DNA of 64,000 nucleotides from JABDMH01 sp965223165 (GTDB taxonomy: Bacteria; Bacteroidota; Bacteroidia; Chitinophagales; Saprospiraceae). Where the stretch lies: positions 540,211-604,210 of the forward strand of contig CBDCVQ010000009.1 in the NCBI GenBank assembly GCA_965223165.1, in the 5' to 3' direction. The notes under the pieces were generated by a model, which saw only the letters and a list, made by a program, of their open reading frames with translations, had not been told where the DNA came from and searched no databases. The translations under genes were made by a program, and so were the position numbers. Positions 1 to 8,696 of the stretch are shown piece after piece (position 1 is the stretch's first letter; each line of letters begins with the position of its first letter).

Positions 1-1
1 G

Positions 2-388
2 ACCATTAATACCGTGGCAAACATCTTTGCCATAATTTCCATTCTCATCTCCTGCCTGGGATTGTTTGGCTTGTCCTCCTACTCCGCCGAGCAGCGATCC
101 CGTGAAATTGGAATTCGCAAAGTGTACGGAGCCAGCGTCACACGCATCGTAGGCATGCTCTCGTGGGGTTACACTAAACTGATACTTCTCGCCTTTTTAC
201 TGGCGGCGCCCATCGCTGCCTATCTCATGCTTAATTGGCTGAATACGTTTGAGTTTAGGACGGATCTCAAGGTCACGGTCTTCGCAGCGGCCGGACTGGT
301 TACGCTGGCGATCGGGGCTCTCACCGTCTGTCTAAAGTCATGGCAGGCAGCCATGATGAATCCCGTCCAGACCTTGCGTGACGAATAG
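2..388 (+). CDS. FtsX-family ABC transporter permease, C-terminal part (cut by window edge)
   Basis: The frame is open from the left edge, so only the last ~128 residues are visible. They hold the hallmark C-terminal half of MacB/FtsX-type permeases: a transmembrane helix, the cytoplasmic signature RSREIGIRKVYGAS, two more hydrophobic segments around a short WLNTFEFR loop, and the terminal NPVQTLRDE. The family couples cytosolic ATP hydrolysis to work in the periplasm (export of peptides, lipoproteins or drugs); the substrate cannot be told. Similar C-termini occur at 18070, 51697 and, as a relic, at 59418. A small inverted repeat follows the stop codon. Confidence 0.9.
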   Translation, partial: TINTVANIFAIISILISCLGLFGLSSYSAEQRSREIGIRKVYGASVTRIVGMLSWGYTKLILLAFLLAAPIAAYLMLNWLNTFEFRTDLKVTVFAAAGLVTLAIGALTVCLKSWQAAMMNPVQTLRDE

Positions 389-413
389 ACACACTTGAAT
401 GGACGGTGTGTCT
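387..413 (+). terminator. Possible hairpin after the permease
   Basis: AGACACAC (387-394) and GTGTGTCT (406-413) form a perfect 8-bp stem with an 11-nt loop, starting in the stop codon region of the permease. No T-run follows, so it is a weak terminator candidate. The rest of the gap up to 633 is AT-rich near 500-560 and shows no convincing gene. Confidence 0.3.
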
Positions 414-633
414 CCGCCGGCGACCATCTTTCCTTTTCATACCAGATGTACTTGGTCTTGCGAAAGGCCCCGGGGAATTTGATGGCGATTTGTATACTCA
501 TCTCACTTATATTCTTTTATTTATGTATTAGTGAAAATAAAATATCAATGACCGTGCAACGGAAATGCCGATGGAGCAGAACTATAGAGTGACAGTTGTA
601 TCGTTTGACTATTAAATAGACAATCTCAGCATC

Positions 634-1899
634 ATGAAATCATCCCTTCGCCATCTCTTAGTGTTGTTCGTGCTCATGCAGTTCATACCAGCATGCGAAC
701 GCGACAATGTCGATGAGTTCGTCCGTGAGGAGCAGACCATCGAGCCCGTGACCAAAACAGCCACCAACGGCATCTTGTCCCGATCTGTAAACGACGAGGA
801 GACTGCCGGACTGGATCTGGGGTGTCTCTCCGTGGACTATCCGTTTACATTAATTGATAATCTGGGCAACGAGCACCCGATTGGGGATGACGATGCGTAT
901 GTGTCAAGCTTTGATAGCACCAACGCCGACGGATCGGCACGTGACTACTACATCGTCGATTTCAAATATCCGCTGGCTATCACTCTGGAGGATGGAGAGC
1001 AAGCCACCGTGACAGATGCCTCGGAGCTGGGCGAGGTCTTTGCCGAGTGTATCCCAGACGAGGGGTTTGGTGAAGAGGACTTTCCCGCCTATCTGATCAA
1101 CTACGAAAACTCCTGCGTGGCCCTGGTTTACCCCGTGCATCTGCAAGATCTAGACGGCAACCCAATCACTGCCGATGATGAGGATCGACTCGTCGAACTT
1201 CTGGCGGAGCAAACCCTATTGTTTGATTTTCCACTCCTCCTCGCTAATCCCGATGGCGTGGTGGATACGGTACTGGGGGCCACCCAGCTCTTTGACGTGC
1301 TGATCTCTTGCAATGAGATTTGGATCGATACAGCAGGATGGATCGGCAATGGGCTCAACCTCTTCCTTTGCTACGAGCTGTCGTATCCGGCGGGCATAGT
1401 AAAGCCGGATGGCAGCACGACCACTGTCAACAACCACGAGGAACTATGCCAAATCATGCTGGCGAACAACTTTCAAGGCTTTGACTACCCGATCACCTTA
1501 ATAGGTGCAGACAACATGACTCACACGGCTTCCAGTGATGATGAGGTGGCATCTCTAGTCGAAGACTGTGAATCTGTCGTCATCACTTACCCCGATAGTA
1601 CGTCCATATACTTTGGTGACGACATTCTCGGCCTGATCACAGGAACCATCCCCTTGGATAGTACGGGACTGGATGACGTAGGATGCTACAGCATCAATTA
1701 TCCAGTGGTCGCCAATGCGATAGGTGAGCAGGGGCAGACTTTCACCCTGACGATCGAAGACGAAAACGCCCTCTGGACCACTAATTATTCATTGGACAGC
1801 TGGGTATATCCGGTGCGAGTTACCCGGACTTCGGATCAGTCGGTGGTAGAACTGGATTCGGCAGCAGCCATCGAAGAATTATTGCTAGCCTGTCAATAG
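634..1899 (+). CDS. Lipoprotein made of paired YP/DG repeats, function unknown
   Basis: The 421-residue product starts with a lipoprotein signal peptide (lipobox FIPAC, Cys21). From residue ~64 it is an array of about eight ~33-residue repeats of the pattern YP-hydrophobic-(D/N)G-polar-hydrophobic-acidic helix. YP or FP pairs lie at residues 69, 112, 166, 199, 251, 285, 356 and 392. The repeats come in four pairs, each opening and closing with cysteine (64/139, 161/226, 246/312, 351/420), so each pair may be a disulphide-closed module. Very acidic and probably outside the inner membrane. I do not recognise a named family. It lies 58 bp upstream of an ECF sigma factor on the same strand and may be part of that locus. 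Confidence 0.85.
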   Translation: MKSSLRHLLVLFVLMQFIPACERDNVDEFVREEQTIEPVTKTATNGILSRSVNDEETAGLDLGCLSVDYPFTLIDNLGNEHPIGDDDAYVSSFDSTNADGSARDYYIVDFKYPLAITLEDGEQATVTDASELGEVFAECIPDEGFGEEDFPAYLINYENSCVALVYPVHLQDLDGNPITADDEDRLVELLAEQTLLFDFPLLLANPDGVVDTVLGATQLFDVLISCNEIWIDTAGWIGNGLNLFLCYELSYPAGIVKPDGSTTTVNNHEELCQIMLANNFQGFDYPITLIGADNMTHTASSDDEVASLVEDCESVVITYPDSTSIYFGDDILGLITGTIPLDSTGLDDVGCYSINYPVVANAIGEQGQTFTLTIEDENALWTTNYSLDSWVYPVRVTRTSDQSVVELDSAAAIEELLLACQ

Positions 1900-1957
1900 C
1901 ACCTTAAGTGAGCGATGACGGAAAACCTATAGGTGATCCGTCATCCTTGTAGCGTTT

Positions 1958-2512
1958 ATGGTATCCAAGCAGGTTATTAAGCGGTGTAAAAATCAAAATA
2001 GAAAGGCCCAACGGCAATTCTACGAAGCCTGTGCACCCTACCTCTACAGCATTGTCAGGAGCTATATCTACGACCCCAGCTTTCAAAAGGATGCCATGCA
2101 GGAGACCTTTGCGGCGATCTTCGTCTCCCTGCACCATTTTGATCCGGAGCGCGGATCGCTAAAACCCTGGATCGGCCGGATCACGGTAAACTGCTGCATC
2201 GATATGCTAAAGAAGCGCCGGAAGTTGGATCTGATTGAGTCCGGAGTACCAGCAGAAGGAGCGGAGGTCTCGGAATTTGACGATCCGACCGCCCTGACCA
2301 GGGACGAGATTCGCGAGCTGCTCACAGGAATGCCATCCGGCTACCGCACGGTGTTCCTAATGTCGGTCGTGGATGGCTATAGTCACAAGGAAATCGGCGA
2401 AGCGCTCCAGATTAAGCCGGAGACGTCCAGATCCCAACTCCAGCGTGGCATCCAGTGGATTCGCCAGCAATTGCATTTATCGCCAAAAACTTCCATACAT
2501 GAGGCTTTTTGA
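1958..2512 (+). CDS. ECF-type RNA polymerase sigma factor
   Basis: 184 residues, normal for an extracytoplasmic-function sigma-70 factor. The region 2 signature (residues ~20-90) includes the QETFAAIF helix and the -10-recognition segment with RITVNCCIDMLKKRR. Region 4 (~115-175) has the helix-turn-helix GYSHKEIGEALQIKPETSRS. The protein should direct polymerase to a dedicated promoter set and normally be held by an anti-sigma factor. The next gene starts inside its last codons (14-bp overlap), implying translational coupling; that gene's N-terminus is the best candidate for the partner. Confidence 0.93.
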   Translation: MVSKQVIKRCKNQNRKAQRQFYEACAPYLYSIVRSYIYDPSFQKDAMQETFAAIFVSLHHFDPERGSLKPWIGRITVNCCIDMLKKRRKLDLIESGVPAEGAEVSEFDDPTALTRDEIRELLTGMPSGYRTVFLMSVVDGYSHKEIGEALQIKPETSRSQLQRGIQWIRQQLHLSPKTSIHEAF

Positions 2513-3956
2513 TCACATAAAAACGCGACTCCGCCAGGGGGAGGCATTGCCCCCTGAGTTGGCGTGGGAGGAGGTGCAGGAGGGCATTGTGCAACGCATG
2601 GACGAGATCCAGGGGTCGCCCAACCGCCCCAAGCTCCTGCGTACCCCGACCATCGTCGTGCTATTAGTAGCGGCTGCCGGCCTGGCTTGGCTGCTGCTAT
2701 TCCAACCAGATTCATCCACCCAACGTGCTGGAAACACGGACTTCGAGCAATCTTGGTCGACCGCTACGGATGCCCAGGCCGCCGTGGCCCCTGACCGCCG
2801 CACCACACCCCTTAGCTCGCCAGCACACTCCCATCTACCAGCGCATGAGAGCGATCTCCAGCAAGCCCTCTCACACCCAGGTTCTGCAGTCCACCATCCA
2901 GAACCTGGGCTGGCAGGGCGAGATGGCAAACTCGATGCGGACGGTCCCGGTTCTGAGGCCGTCCGCGCGCCGGACCATTCCGGTCCCAGTCATGAACTCG
3001 CTGATTTGCGGGATGCCCGTCTGACCCGTGCAGCGGAGGTTCGTACACCAACCCCGGATGCAGGGGTGGCGGACACACCCAGAGCCGACCAGAAGACAAG
3101 CACGGCTATCCCTATCCTGTCCGCTCTCCCATCCACTGCCGCGCCGGAGACCTGGAGGTTCTCCCCCCTGACTGCTCTCGACCGCATGACCCCTACGCTG
3201 ACTCCTCCTGCGAGGACGTTGCCACTGATCTACCAAGCGCCCATCCCTGCTCAGACAGACATACGCATTCCCGAACATCGGCGATGGCAACTAGACCTGG
3301 GTGGCGGGATCTTGGCATGGTCCGCTGACTTTCCTGTCACGGCCGAAGCGGACCAAAAGGAGGTCGCTGTACCGGGGATGGCCGCTTCTCTGCGGCTCTC
3401 TTACCGGGTGACACCCCGGATCGCATTGACGACGGGGGCGGATTGGCAGGAACTTTTCAGTCGATTGGACCTGCAGCACGTGCATCGCTTCAGCGAGCCC
3501 CGCCAAAATGTGCTTCTGGAGATTGTCACCAACCCGTACTCCGGCCAGACCGAGCAGATCTACGGGGACACCAGCGTCCTGGTGACGGAGACGCGCACCT
3601 TACGGCATTACAACCGGTTTAGATCATGGTCTCTGCCGGTCTTGCTCTCGGTCCACACGCAGGGCCAGAGAGTGCGTGCACAGCTTGGTGGCGGAGCATT
3701 ATTCTCGATCCGGACCACCGCCAAAGGACGGGCATTGGTAGAGGGTGAGGTCGTGTCATACAGCAAGCCCTACCTTAAAGCCGGGCAGATGGCATTAGTG
3801 GGTGAGGGCAGCATCTCCTATCGATTATTCGGAGCTTTTGAACTCGGAGCCCGGATTGGCTTGCAATATCCCATAGGCCATTGGTCCACCGTGCCCACGC
3901 AATCATTCCGGCCGTTACTGTTTGGAAGCCAATTGTTCGTCGGGTATCGATTCTGA
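2499..3956 (+). CDS. Single-TM anti-sigma-like N-terminus joined to an outer-membrane beta-barrel-like domain
   Basis: I place the start at ATG 2499, overlapping the sigma gene by 14 bp, because the frame upstream of it is a shadow of the sigma gene; the product is 485 residues. Residues 1-50 form a short charged cytosolic segment (LFDHIKTRLRQGEALPP), the size of small anti-sigma domains. Residues ~51-68 are one transmembrane helix. Residues ~69-262 are Pro/Ala/Ser/Asp-rich and look disordered. Residues ~263-485 alternate like outer-membrane barrel strands (WQLDLGGGILAWSADF, then Y/F-rich strands) and end in LFVGYRF with a terminal Phe. Read literally, it would span cytosol, inner membrane, periplasm and outer membrane. 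The anti-sigma role is inferred from position and topology only. Confidence 0.8.
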   Translation: MRLFDHIKTRLRQGEALPPELAWEEVQEGIVQRMDEIQGSPNRPKLLRTPTIVVLLVAAAGLAWLLLFQPDSSTQRAGNTDFEQSWSTATDAQAAVAPDRRTTPLSSPAHSHLPAHESDLQQALSHPGSAVHHPEPGLAGRDGKLDADGPGSEAVRAPDHSGPSHELADLRDARLTRAAEVRTPTPDAGVADTPRADQKTSTAIPILSALPSTAAPETWRFSPLTALDRMTPTLTPPARTLPLIYQAPIPAQTDIRIPEHRRWQLDLGGGILAWSADFPVTAEADQKEVAVPGMAASLRLSYRVTPRIALTTGADWQELFSRLDLQHVHRFSEPRQNVLLEIVTNPYSGQTEQIYGDTSVLVTETRTLRHYNRFRSWSLPVLLSVHTQGQRVRAQLGGGALFSIRTTAKGRALVEGEVVSYSKPYLKAGQMALVGEGSISYRLFGAFELGARIGLQYPIGHWSTVPTQSFRPLLFGSQLFVGYRF

Positions 3957-4096
3957 ATCTGCGTACGTCACCCTCAGATACCCGGAAGGCTCTTTCGGCA
4001 CGTTAACGTGGTCGCCACCCGATGGCTTGATGGGCCTGCACTTCTTCCCCCTTCGGTGCGGCTCCTTTTTGCTAATTTTGGCAAAAGGGCAGCACC

Positions 4097-4501
4097 ATGA
4101 CCGAGGCAGAGATTAGGGCCAAAGCCGAAAAGAAGGTAAGAGACAAAAAGGGCTTCTACATTCATTTTGGCATTTTTGCCGTCGTCGGCATCTTCTTATT
4201 TGTGCTGAACTACATCACCACCGGTGCTCAAGGCGATTGGTGGTTCTATTATCCAGTCCTTGGCTGGGGCCTTGGGGTCGCCATTCACCACATTGCGGTC
4301 TTTGGGTTGCCGGGCACGGACATCCTGAGTGCGGAGTGGGAAGCCAGGGAAGTTGCCTATGAGATGGATAATCTACGAAGGCATGACGACTCCGCCCAAG
4401 GGGCACTGCCTCCTCCGGCGGATGGACTTGAACTCTCCGATCCACCCCTCCGACAGAAGGAGACCCCAACACGAAACTGGGACGATCAGGAACTCGTCTA
4501 G
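4097..4501 (+). CDS. 2TM domain protein
   Basis: 134 residues. An amphipathic N-terminus (AEIRAKAEKKVRDKKGFYIH) leads into two transmembrane helices (residues ~23-42 and ~52-70) with a WWFYYPVLGWGLGVAIHH stretch, typical of the 2TM domain common in Bacteroidota. The C-terminal half is charged and probably cytosolic. Members are often found alone or fused to two-component parts; the role is unknown. It stands alone here, convergent with the cyclase gene. Confidence 0.8.
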   Translation: MTEAEIRAKAEKKVRDKKGFYIHFGIFAVVGIFLFVLNYITTGAQGDWWFYYPVLGWGLGVAIHHIAVFGLPGTDILSAEWEAREVAYEMDNLRRHDDSAQGALPPPADGLELSDPPLRQKETPTRNWDDQELV

Positions 4502-4586
4502 GCCTATCCGCACCGGCTTCACAATGACGGAACTGTTTGGCGGGCTGACCCACCGACCAAACGTCAGGAACGTTAGCTTTGGCTGG

Positions 4587-6572
4587 CTATGCGGAGGTGT
4601 GGACTGCCTGACCCTTGGATGATTTTGGTGGCAAGCCCATCTTTTGGCGCAGAAGGTCAAATCTCGGATGCTTCCAGATGTCTGCAAAATATGGCCATCG
4701 CAAGATGAACACGACGCCCAGGCAGACGATGCTAAATCGCTGCTCGTAGACCCGCTCCAATGCGGCAATGGCGTCGTCGTGACGGTGGAGGCCCCAGTAG
4801 GCAAAGGCCAAGTCCACCTCGACCGCCGATGCCTGATCCTGGCGCTTCCGCTGTTCGAGTCTGGCCAGATACTTGGTGGCCGTGTCGAGATCCCCCTTCA
4901 CCGAATAGGCAATGACCAGGCCGTGCACCGCCTTCATGGGCTTGTTGACCATCTCGTGATATCGATGCAAGGCTTTCAGCGCCTCGTCCACACGACCTAG
5001 AGAGAGCAATGCCACCCCTTTGAGTTGCATGGCGCCACGGAAAGAGGGATCTAGTTCGAGGACCTGCTCATACTGCTGCAATGCCTGCAAATATTCTCCA
5101 CTAAAAAGATGCATATTGCCGAGCATCACCAGCAGAGGCCGCGACAGCGGGTCCAGATGCACGGCTCGTCGCATGCGATGTTTCGCCTCTTGTAGCTCTC
5201 CCACTGTCGCCAGATAGAGGGCATATACCTGGTTGAACAAACCGGAGTTCAACCCCAGACACGATGCTTTCCCCAGGGAGGTGCGTGTACCCTTCCAATC
5301 CCAAAGGTGAAAGAACTTGATCATGGCCAGCGCGAGGTGAGATTCAGCCTGATCGGCATTCTTTTCCAGTGAAATAAGGACGGCCTCGTGTGCCTTAGCA
5401 TAGGCCTTTACCGGAGCGATCGCACCACATGAGCCCATAAACGAGTAGCAGTGAGACAGGGTGCAGTAACCCTGAGCAAAGTCCGGATCCATGGTGACCA
5501 CCTTTTCAAATATCTCAATGGCCTTGTGTAGGTCCTCGGGATTCTGCCGATTCCAGTGATGCAGGCCCCGGAGGTACAGATTGTAGGCTTCCGCATTCTC
5601 GGTGGATTTGGGGATGATTCTCTTTTCTTTGCTGGCCAGGTCAAAATTCTCTCGCAGTCGATTGACTACGGCGCGCGCAATTTCGTCCTGGACATCAAAG
5701 ATATTGTCGAGGGTGCGCTGATAAATTTCTGACCACTGCTGGTATCCGTCCGCGGTATTGATCAACTGTACGGACACCCGCACCTGATTTCCCGCTCTTC
5801 GCACACTGCCTTCCAGGACGTGTGATACGCCCAGGCGCTGGCCGATTGTTTTGGCATCCAGGTTTTCGTCCTTCAGGGCAAAGGTCGATGACCGGCAGGT
5901 GATGGATATGCCGTCGATCTTCGTCAGTCCGTTGATGATCTCCTCAGAGATGCCTTCTCCGAAGTATTCATTCTCCGGATTGGCACTGAGGTTGTGGAGA
6001 GGTAGCACCGCGATTCCCTTCCGTGACACTCGGACCGCCTTCCCTTTCACCTCATCCGCAGACGGTACAGCCAGCCCCTCGTTGGTCAGGGCAAATACCT
6101 CGATGGGACGCTTTACGTTCTTGAGGCTGAACGTACCGAGACAGATATTTTGCAGGGAAGTATGGTTCTTAATCTCATGCTGTACCATCTCCGAGATCAG
6201 GATCCCGCCCGGGATGGACAGTGATTCGATACGAGAAGCCACATTGACTCCATCGCCATATACCCCTTCGGCGTCGTGTACGATATCTCCCAGATGAATG
6301 CCTATGCGCAGGGGAACCTCGGGATCCTGACGCAACTGCTGCTGAATCTTGAGGGCACCACTCACTGCCTCCTTGGCACTGTTGAAAATGCATAACGTGC
6401 CGTCGCCGTAATATTGGAGGATCTCCCCATCATGTGTACTGACCTCCTGTCTCAACACCTGGCGGTGCCGATCTCTGAGCAGCTTGGCGCGCTCTTCATC
6501 CTTTTGCATCAAAGCAGTGTAGCCCACCATGTCGGTAAACATGATGGCTGCTAGTTTTCTTTTCGCTTGCAT
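4587..6572 (-). CDS. Class III adenylate/guanylate cyclase with TolB-like and TPR domains
   Basis: 661 residues. Residues 1-170 are a class III nucleotide cyclase domain with both metal-binding aspartates (FTDMVGYTAL, Asp14; YYGDGTL, Asp57) and the transition-state motif GVNVASRIES. The position usually holding the purine-selecting lysine, three residues before GDG, is a glutamine, so nucleotide preference is open. Residues ~185-310 match the FlgO/TolB-like segment that often follows these cyclases (GIAVLPLHNLSANPENEYFG). Residues ~330-640 are tetratricopeptide repeats for protein binding. No transmembrane helix is evident; probably cytosolic. Monocistronic and convergent with the 2TM gene. 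Family members make cyclic nucleotides in response to partners bound by the TPRs. Confidence 0.9.
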   Translation of the reverse strand: MQAKRKLAAIMFTDMVGYTALMQKDEERAKLLRDRHRQVLRQEVSTHDGEILQYYGDGTLCIFNSAKEAVSGALKIQQQLRQDPEVPLRIGIHLGDIVHDAEGVYGDGVNVASRIESLSIPGGILISEMVQHEIKNHTSLQNICLGTFSLKNVKRPIEVFALTNEGLAVPSADEVKGKAVRVSRKGIAVLPLHNLSANPENEYFGEGISEEIINGLTKIDGISITCRSSTFALKDENLDAKTIGQRLGVSHVLEGSVRRAGNQVRVSVQLINTADGYQQWSEIYQRTLDNIFDVQDEIARAVVNRLRENFDLASKEKRIIPKSTENAEAYNLYLRGLHHWNRQNPEDLHKAIEIFEKVVTMDPDFAQGYCTLSHCYSFMGSCGAIAPVKAYAKAHEAVLISLEKNADQAESHLALAMIKFFHLWDWKGTRTSLGKASCLGLNSGLFNQVYALYLATVGELQEAKHRMRRAVHLDPLSRPLLVMLGNMHLFSGEYLQALQQYEQVLELDPSFRGAMQLKGVALLSLGRVDEALKALHRYHEMVNKPMKAVHGLVIAYSVKGDLDTATKYLARLEQRKRQDQASAVEVDLAFAYWGLHRHDDAIAALERVYEQRFSIVCLGVVFILRWPYFADIWKHPRFDLLRQKMGLPPKSSKGQAVHTSA

Positions 6573-6711
6573 ACCACGGTCCGTGCTACCTAAAGTTAAC
6601 CCAAATCATGCATTTCGACACGACTCGCAACTCTTTTGCGCTAGCTGCCTCTCTGATCTACCTATCTCTCCCGCTCATAACATTTTCGCCACAGGATCAA
6701 GTACCACTGAT

Positions 6712-6873
6712 CTAGTAGAGTTTCGCACTAAATCTTGTGGATAATTCTAATGTCTTTGGTCCGCATACTTCGTTGCAAAGCCTCGCCATAGCTACGGCTA
6801 GCCACCCATCCGCTGTCGCAGTTCCCTCACTTCTCGCATATTCATGCTCCATGCTACGAGATCGTTCGGTCAT
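6712..6873 (-). CDS. Mini-ORF inside repeat copy 1 (53 codons)
   Basis: Reading inward from ATG at 6873, the frame encodes MTERSRSMEHEYARSEGTAT... and ends ...FSAKLY with TAG formed by the element terminus. It matches the 55-codon frame of copy 2 at 21170 and differs by an in-frame 6-nt deletion. Most differences between the copies change amino acids, so there is no sign of protein-level selection; translation is doubtful. Confidence 0.3.
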   Translation of the reverse strand: MTERSRSMEHEYARSEGTATADGWLAVAMARLCNEVCGPKTLELSTRFSAKLY

Positions 6874-6938
6874 GTTTGGTGCCTCATCTACGAACAAAAT
6901 CCTAGCAGCATTAATCAACATATCTAGTGTGAAACTCC
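6712..6938. repeat. Dispersed inverted-repeat element, copy 1 (full length)
   Basis: A 227-bp element beginning CTAGTAGAGTTTCGCACTA and ending with the diverged inverse (CTAGTGTGAAACTCC). It aligns end to end with copies at 21170 and 39773. The shared core includes CGCATACTTCGTTGCAAAGC and GTTCCCTCACTTCTCGCA. No transposase lies nearby, as in a non-autonomous (MITE-like) element. It fills half of the 455-bp gap between the cyclase and dipeptidase genes, whose remainder shows nothing recognisable. Confidence 0.85.
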
Positions 6939-7028
6939 AAAAGGTTACCATCAGTACTTTTCTTACATTAATAAGTGAGCATCGGTCCTGGTGGTCGGAC
7001 AGCTCCTCAACATCTAAACTTTGCGATT

Positions 7029-8681
7029 ATGCCTGAGCAGTATACAGATCTCCATTGCCATCCGGCATTTCGCCCTCTCAACCGTGGCCATGCCAGTCTT
7101 TGGCAGACCCACATCGGCAAGCAAATGCGTAAGGTCATTCGGGCTCAGCTAAAGGGCAAGCGAGCAGCCATTTTCGACCAGTCGGGCTACCCCAAGCTGA
7201 CCAACGGCCAGGTTAAGATCGTGTTTGCCTCCCTCTATCCGCTTGAGCAGGGCTTTATGACCAACAATAGCATCCTGCTGAACACGCTGAATATTCCGTT
7301 GTCGATCGGCAAGCGGATATCCATGCTATTCAATCGGATGGGCAGAGATATTCATGTCCGGGATTACCTGTTATCCCTTTTTATTCGGTTTCCAGCCAAG
7401 CGAATCCAGCGATTAAAGGACCAGGAATATTGGGATGGCTTTCAAGAAGAATTCAGCCGATACCGGCAAGAACAAGGCATAATCGGCAAAGTCGAGGGTG
7501 ATACACTCAAGGAAATCAAGACGCTGATCCGAAGACGTAGTAAGGATTTTCCGAAGGACTATAGCGCGCAATCGGAAGGCAGATACATCATTGCTGACGG
7601 AGACTGGGATGGCTCCATGCCGCTTGGAAACGACATCCTCACCATCATGACCATGGAGGGACTGGGGATCGTATCGCAAACTAAGAAGGGTGCCCCCAAT
7701 AGACGGCATGGCACCAAGCTTGAGGCTGAGCAGGTCATTTTCGAGCGGATCGACCAGATCAAGCACAAATACCCGATTTTCTTTGCCACCTTCTCTCATC
7801 ATTTTGCCACGGATCTATGTGGCCATGCCCGCAGTGTGCCAGACATCGCCAGGAATCTCGGTCTTCTGGATCAAGAGTACTTCGTCCACGAAAACTTTTC
7901 TGAGCTGGGATATCGGGTGCTCCAATACTTGCTGGCGGTCAAACCTCAGGCAGCCACCTGGGTGGACGATGATCAGGCCGGACGTCGGGTACTCGTCGAT
8001 GTCAAGCACATGAGTCTCAAGGGGAGGCTTACCCTCCACCAAATGGTGCGGCTATACAATCAAGGCAAGTCACCCGAGGACCGGATTCCCATCATTGCGA
8101 GTCACGTAGGATACTCGGGACGTACCGTAGGGCAGATGCTGGCTACCATCCGACGAACCGGTGAAACGACGGTCGGTCAAATCGATGCCAGAACGGTCAA
8201 GTATGGACGCGATCACACCTACAATACTTGGAGCATCAATCTGGCCTCCGAGGAGATCCGCTGGATCATTGACAGCGACGGAATGATCGGCATCAGTATG
8301 GAGCAAAACAACCTGGGGGTAGGATTTGGAGCCAAAACCAAGGGTAAGCAGCCCTATTTTACCCATCTGGTTATGAATCAACTGTTGGATATGGCCAAAG
8401 CGGCCGGGGCTCCCGACTTCTGGGATCATATCACGCTGGGCACCGATTTTGACGGGCTCATTGATCCTATTGACCACTATAGTAGCGCATTGTTCTTTTA
8501 TGGACTGCGACAGGATTTGTCAGCGGAACTCAACAAGCTGACCGATGAGGAACTGTCTGAAGCCAGCCTCCCTCGGGCGACGATTGGTACGGCATTGAAC
8601 AAATTATTCTTTGACAACGCCAAGGGTTTTTTGTCACGGCATTTTGACTCTGCCAATATGCCTAAGCCCCCGATGGCATAA
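7029..8681 (+). CDS. M19 (membrane dipeptidase)-like metallohydrolase
   Basis: I choose ATG 7029 because the product then starts just before the DLHCHP metal motif (His9, His11). Residues ~325-365 contain VDVKHMS and IIASHVGYSG, and ~470 contains GTDFDGLIDP, in the order expected for the TIM-barrel renal-dipeptidase family (amidohydrolase fold, two zinc ions). At 550 residues it is longer than classical M19 enzymes (~400), with extra sequence between the first motif and residue ~300. No signal peptide is visible, so it is probably cytosolic. The substrate may be a dipeptide or related amide. The next gene starts 15 bp downstream, indicating an operon. Confidence 0.75.
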   Translation: MPEQYTDLHCHPAFRPLNRGHASLWQTHIGKQMRKVIRAQLKGKRAAIFDQSGYPKLTNGQVKIVFASLYPLEQGFMTNNSILLNTLNIPLSIGKRISMLFNRMGRDIHVRDYLLSLFIRFPAKRIQRLKDQEYWDGFQEEFSRYRQEQGIIGKVEGDTLKEIKTLIRRRSKDFPKDYSAQSEGRYIIADGDWDGSMPLGNDILTIMTMEGLGIVSQTKKGAPNRRHGTKLEAEQVIFERIDQIKHKYPIFFATFSHHFATDLCGHARSVPDIARNLGLLDQEYFVHENFSELGYRVLQYLLAVKPQAATWVDDDQAGRRVLVDVKHMSLKGRLTLHQMVRLYNQGKSPEDRIPIIASHVGYSGRTVGQMLATIRRTGETTVGQIDARTVKYGRDHTYNTWSINLASEEIRWIIDSDGMIGISMEQNNLGVGFGAKTKGKQPYFTHLVMNQLLDMAKAAGAPDFWDHITLGTDFDGLIDPIDHYSSALFFYGLRQDLSAELNKLTDEELSEASLPRATIGTALNKLFFDNAKGFLSRHFDSANMPKPPMA

Positions 8682-8696
8682 AACAAGTATTGCACC

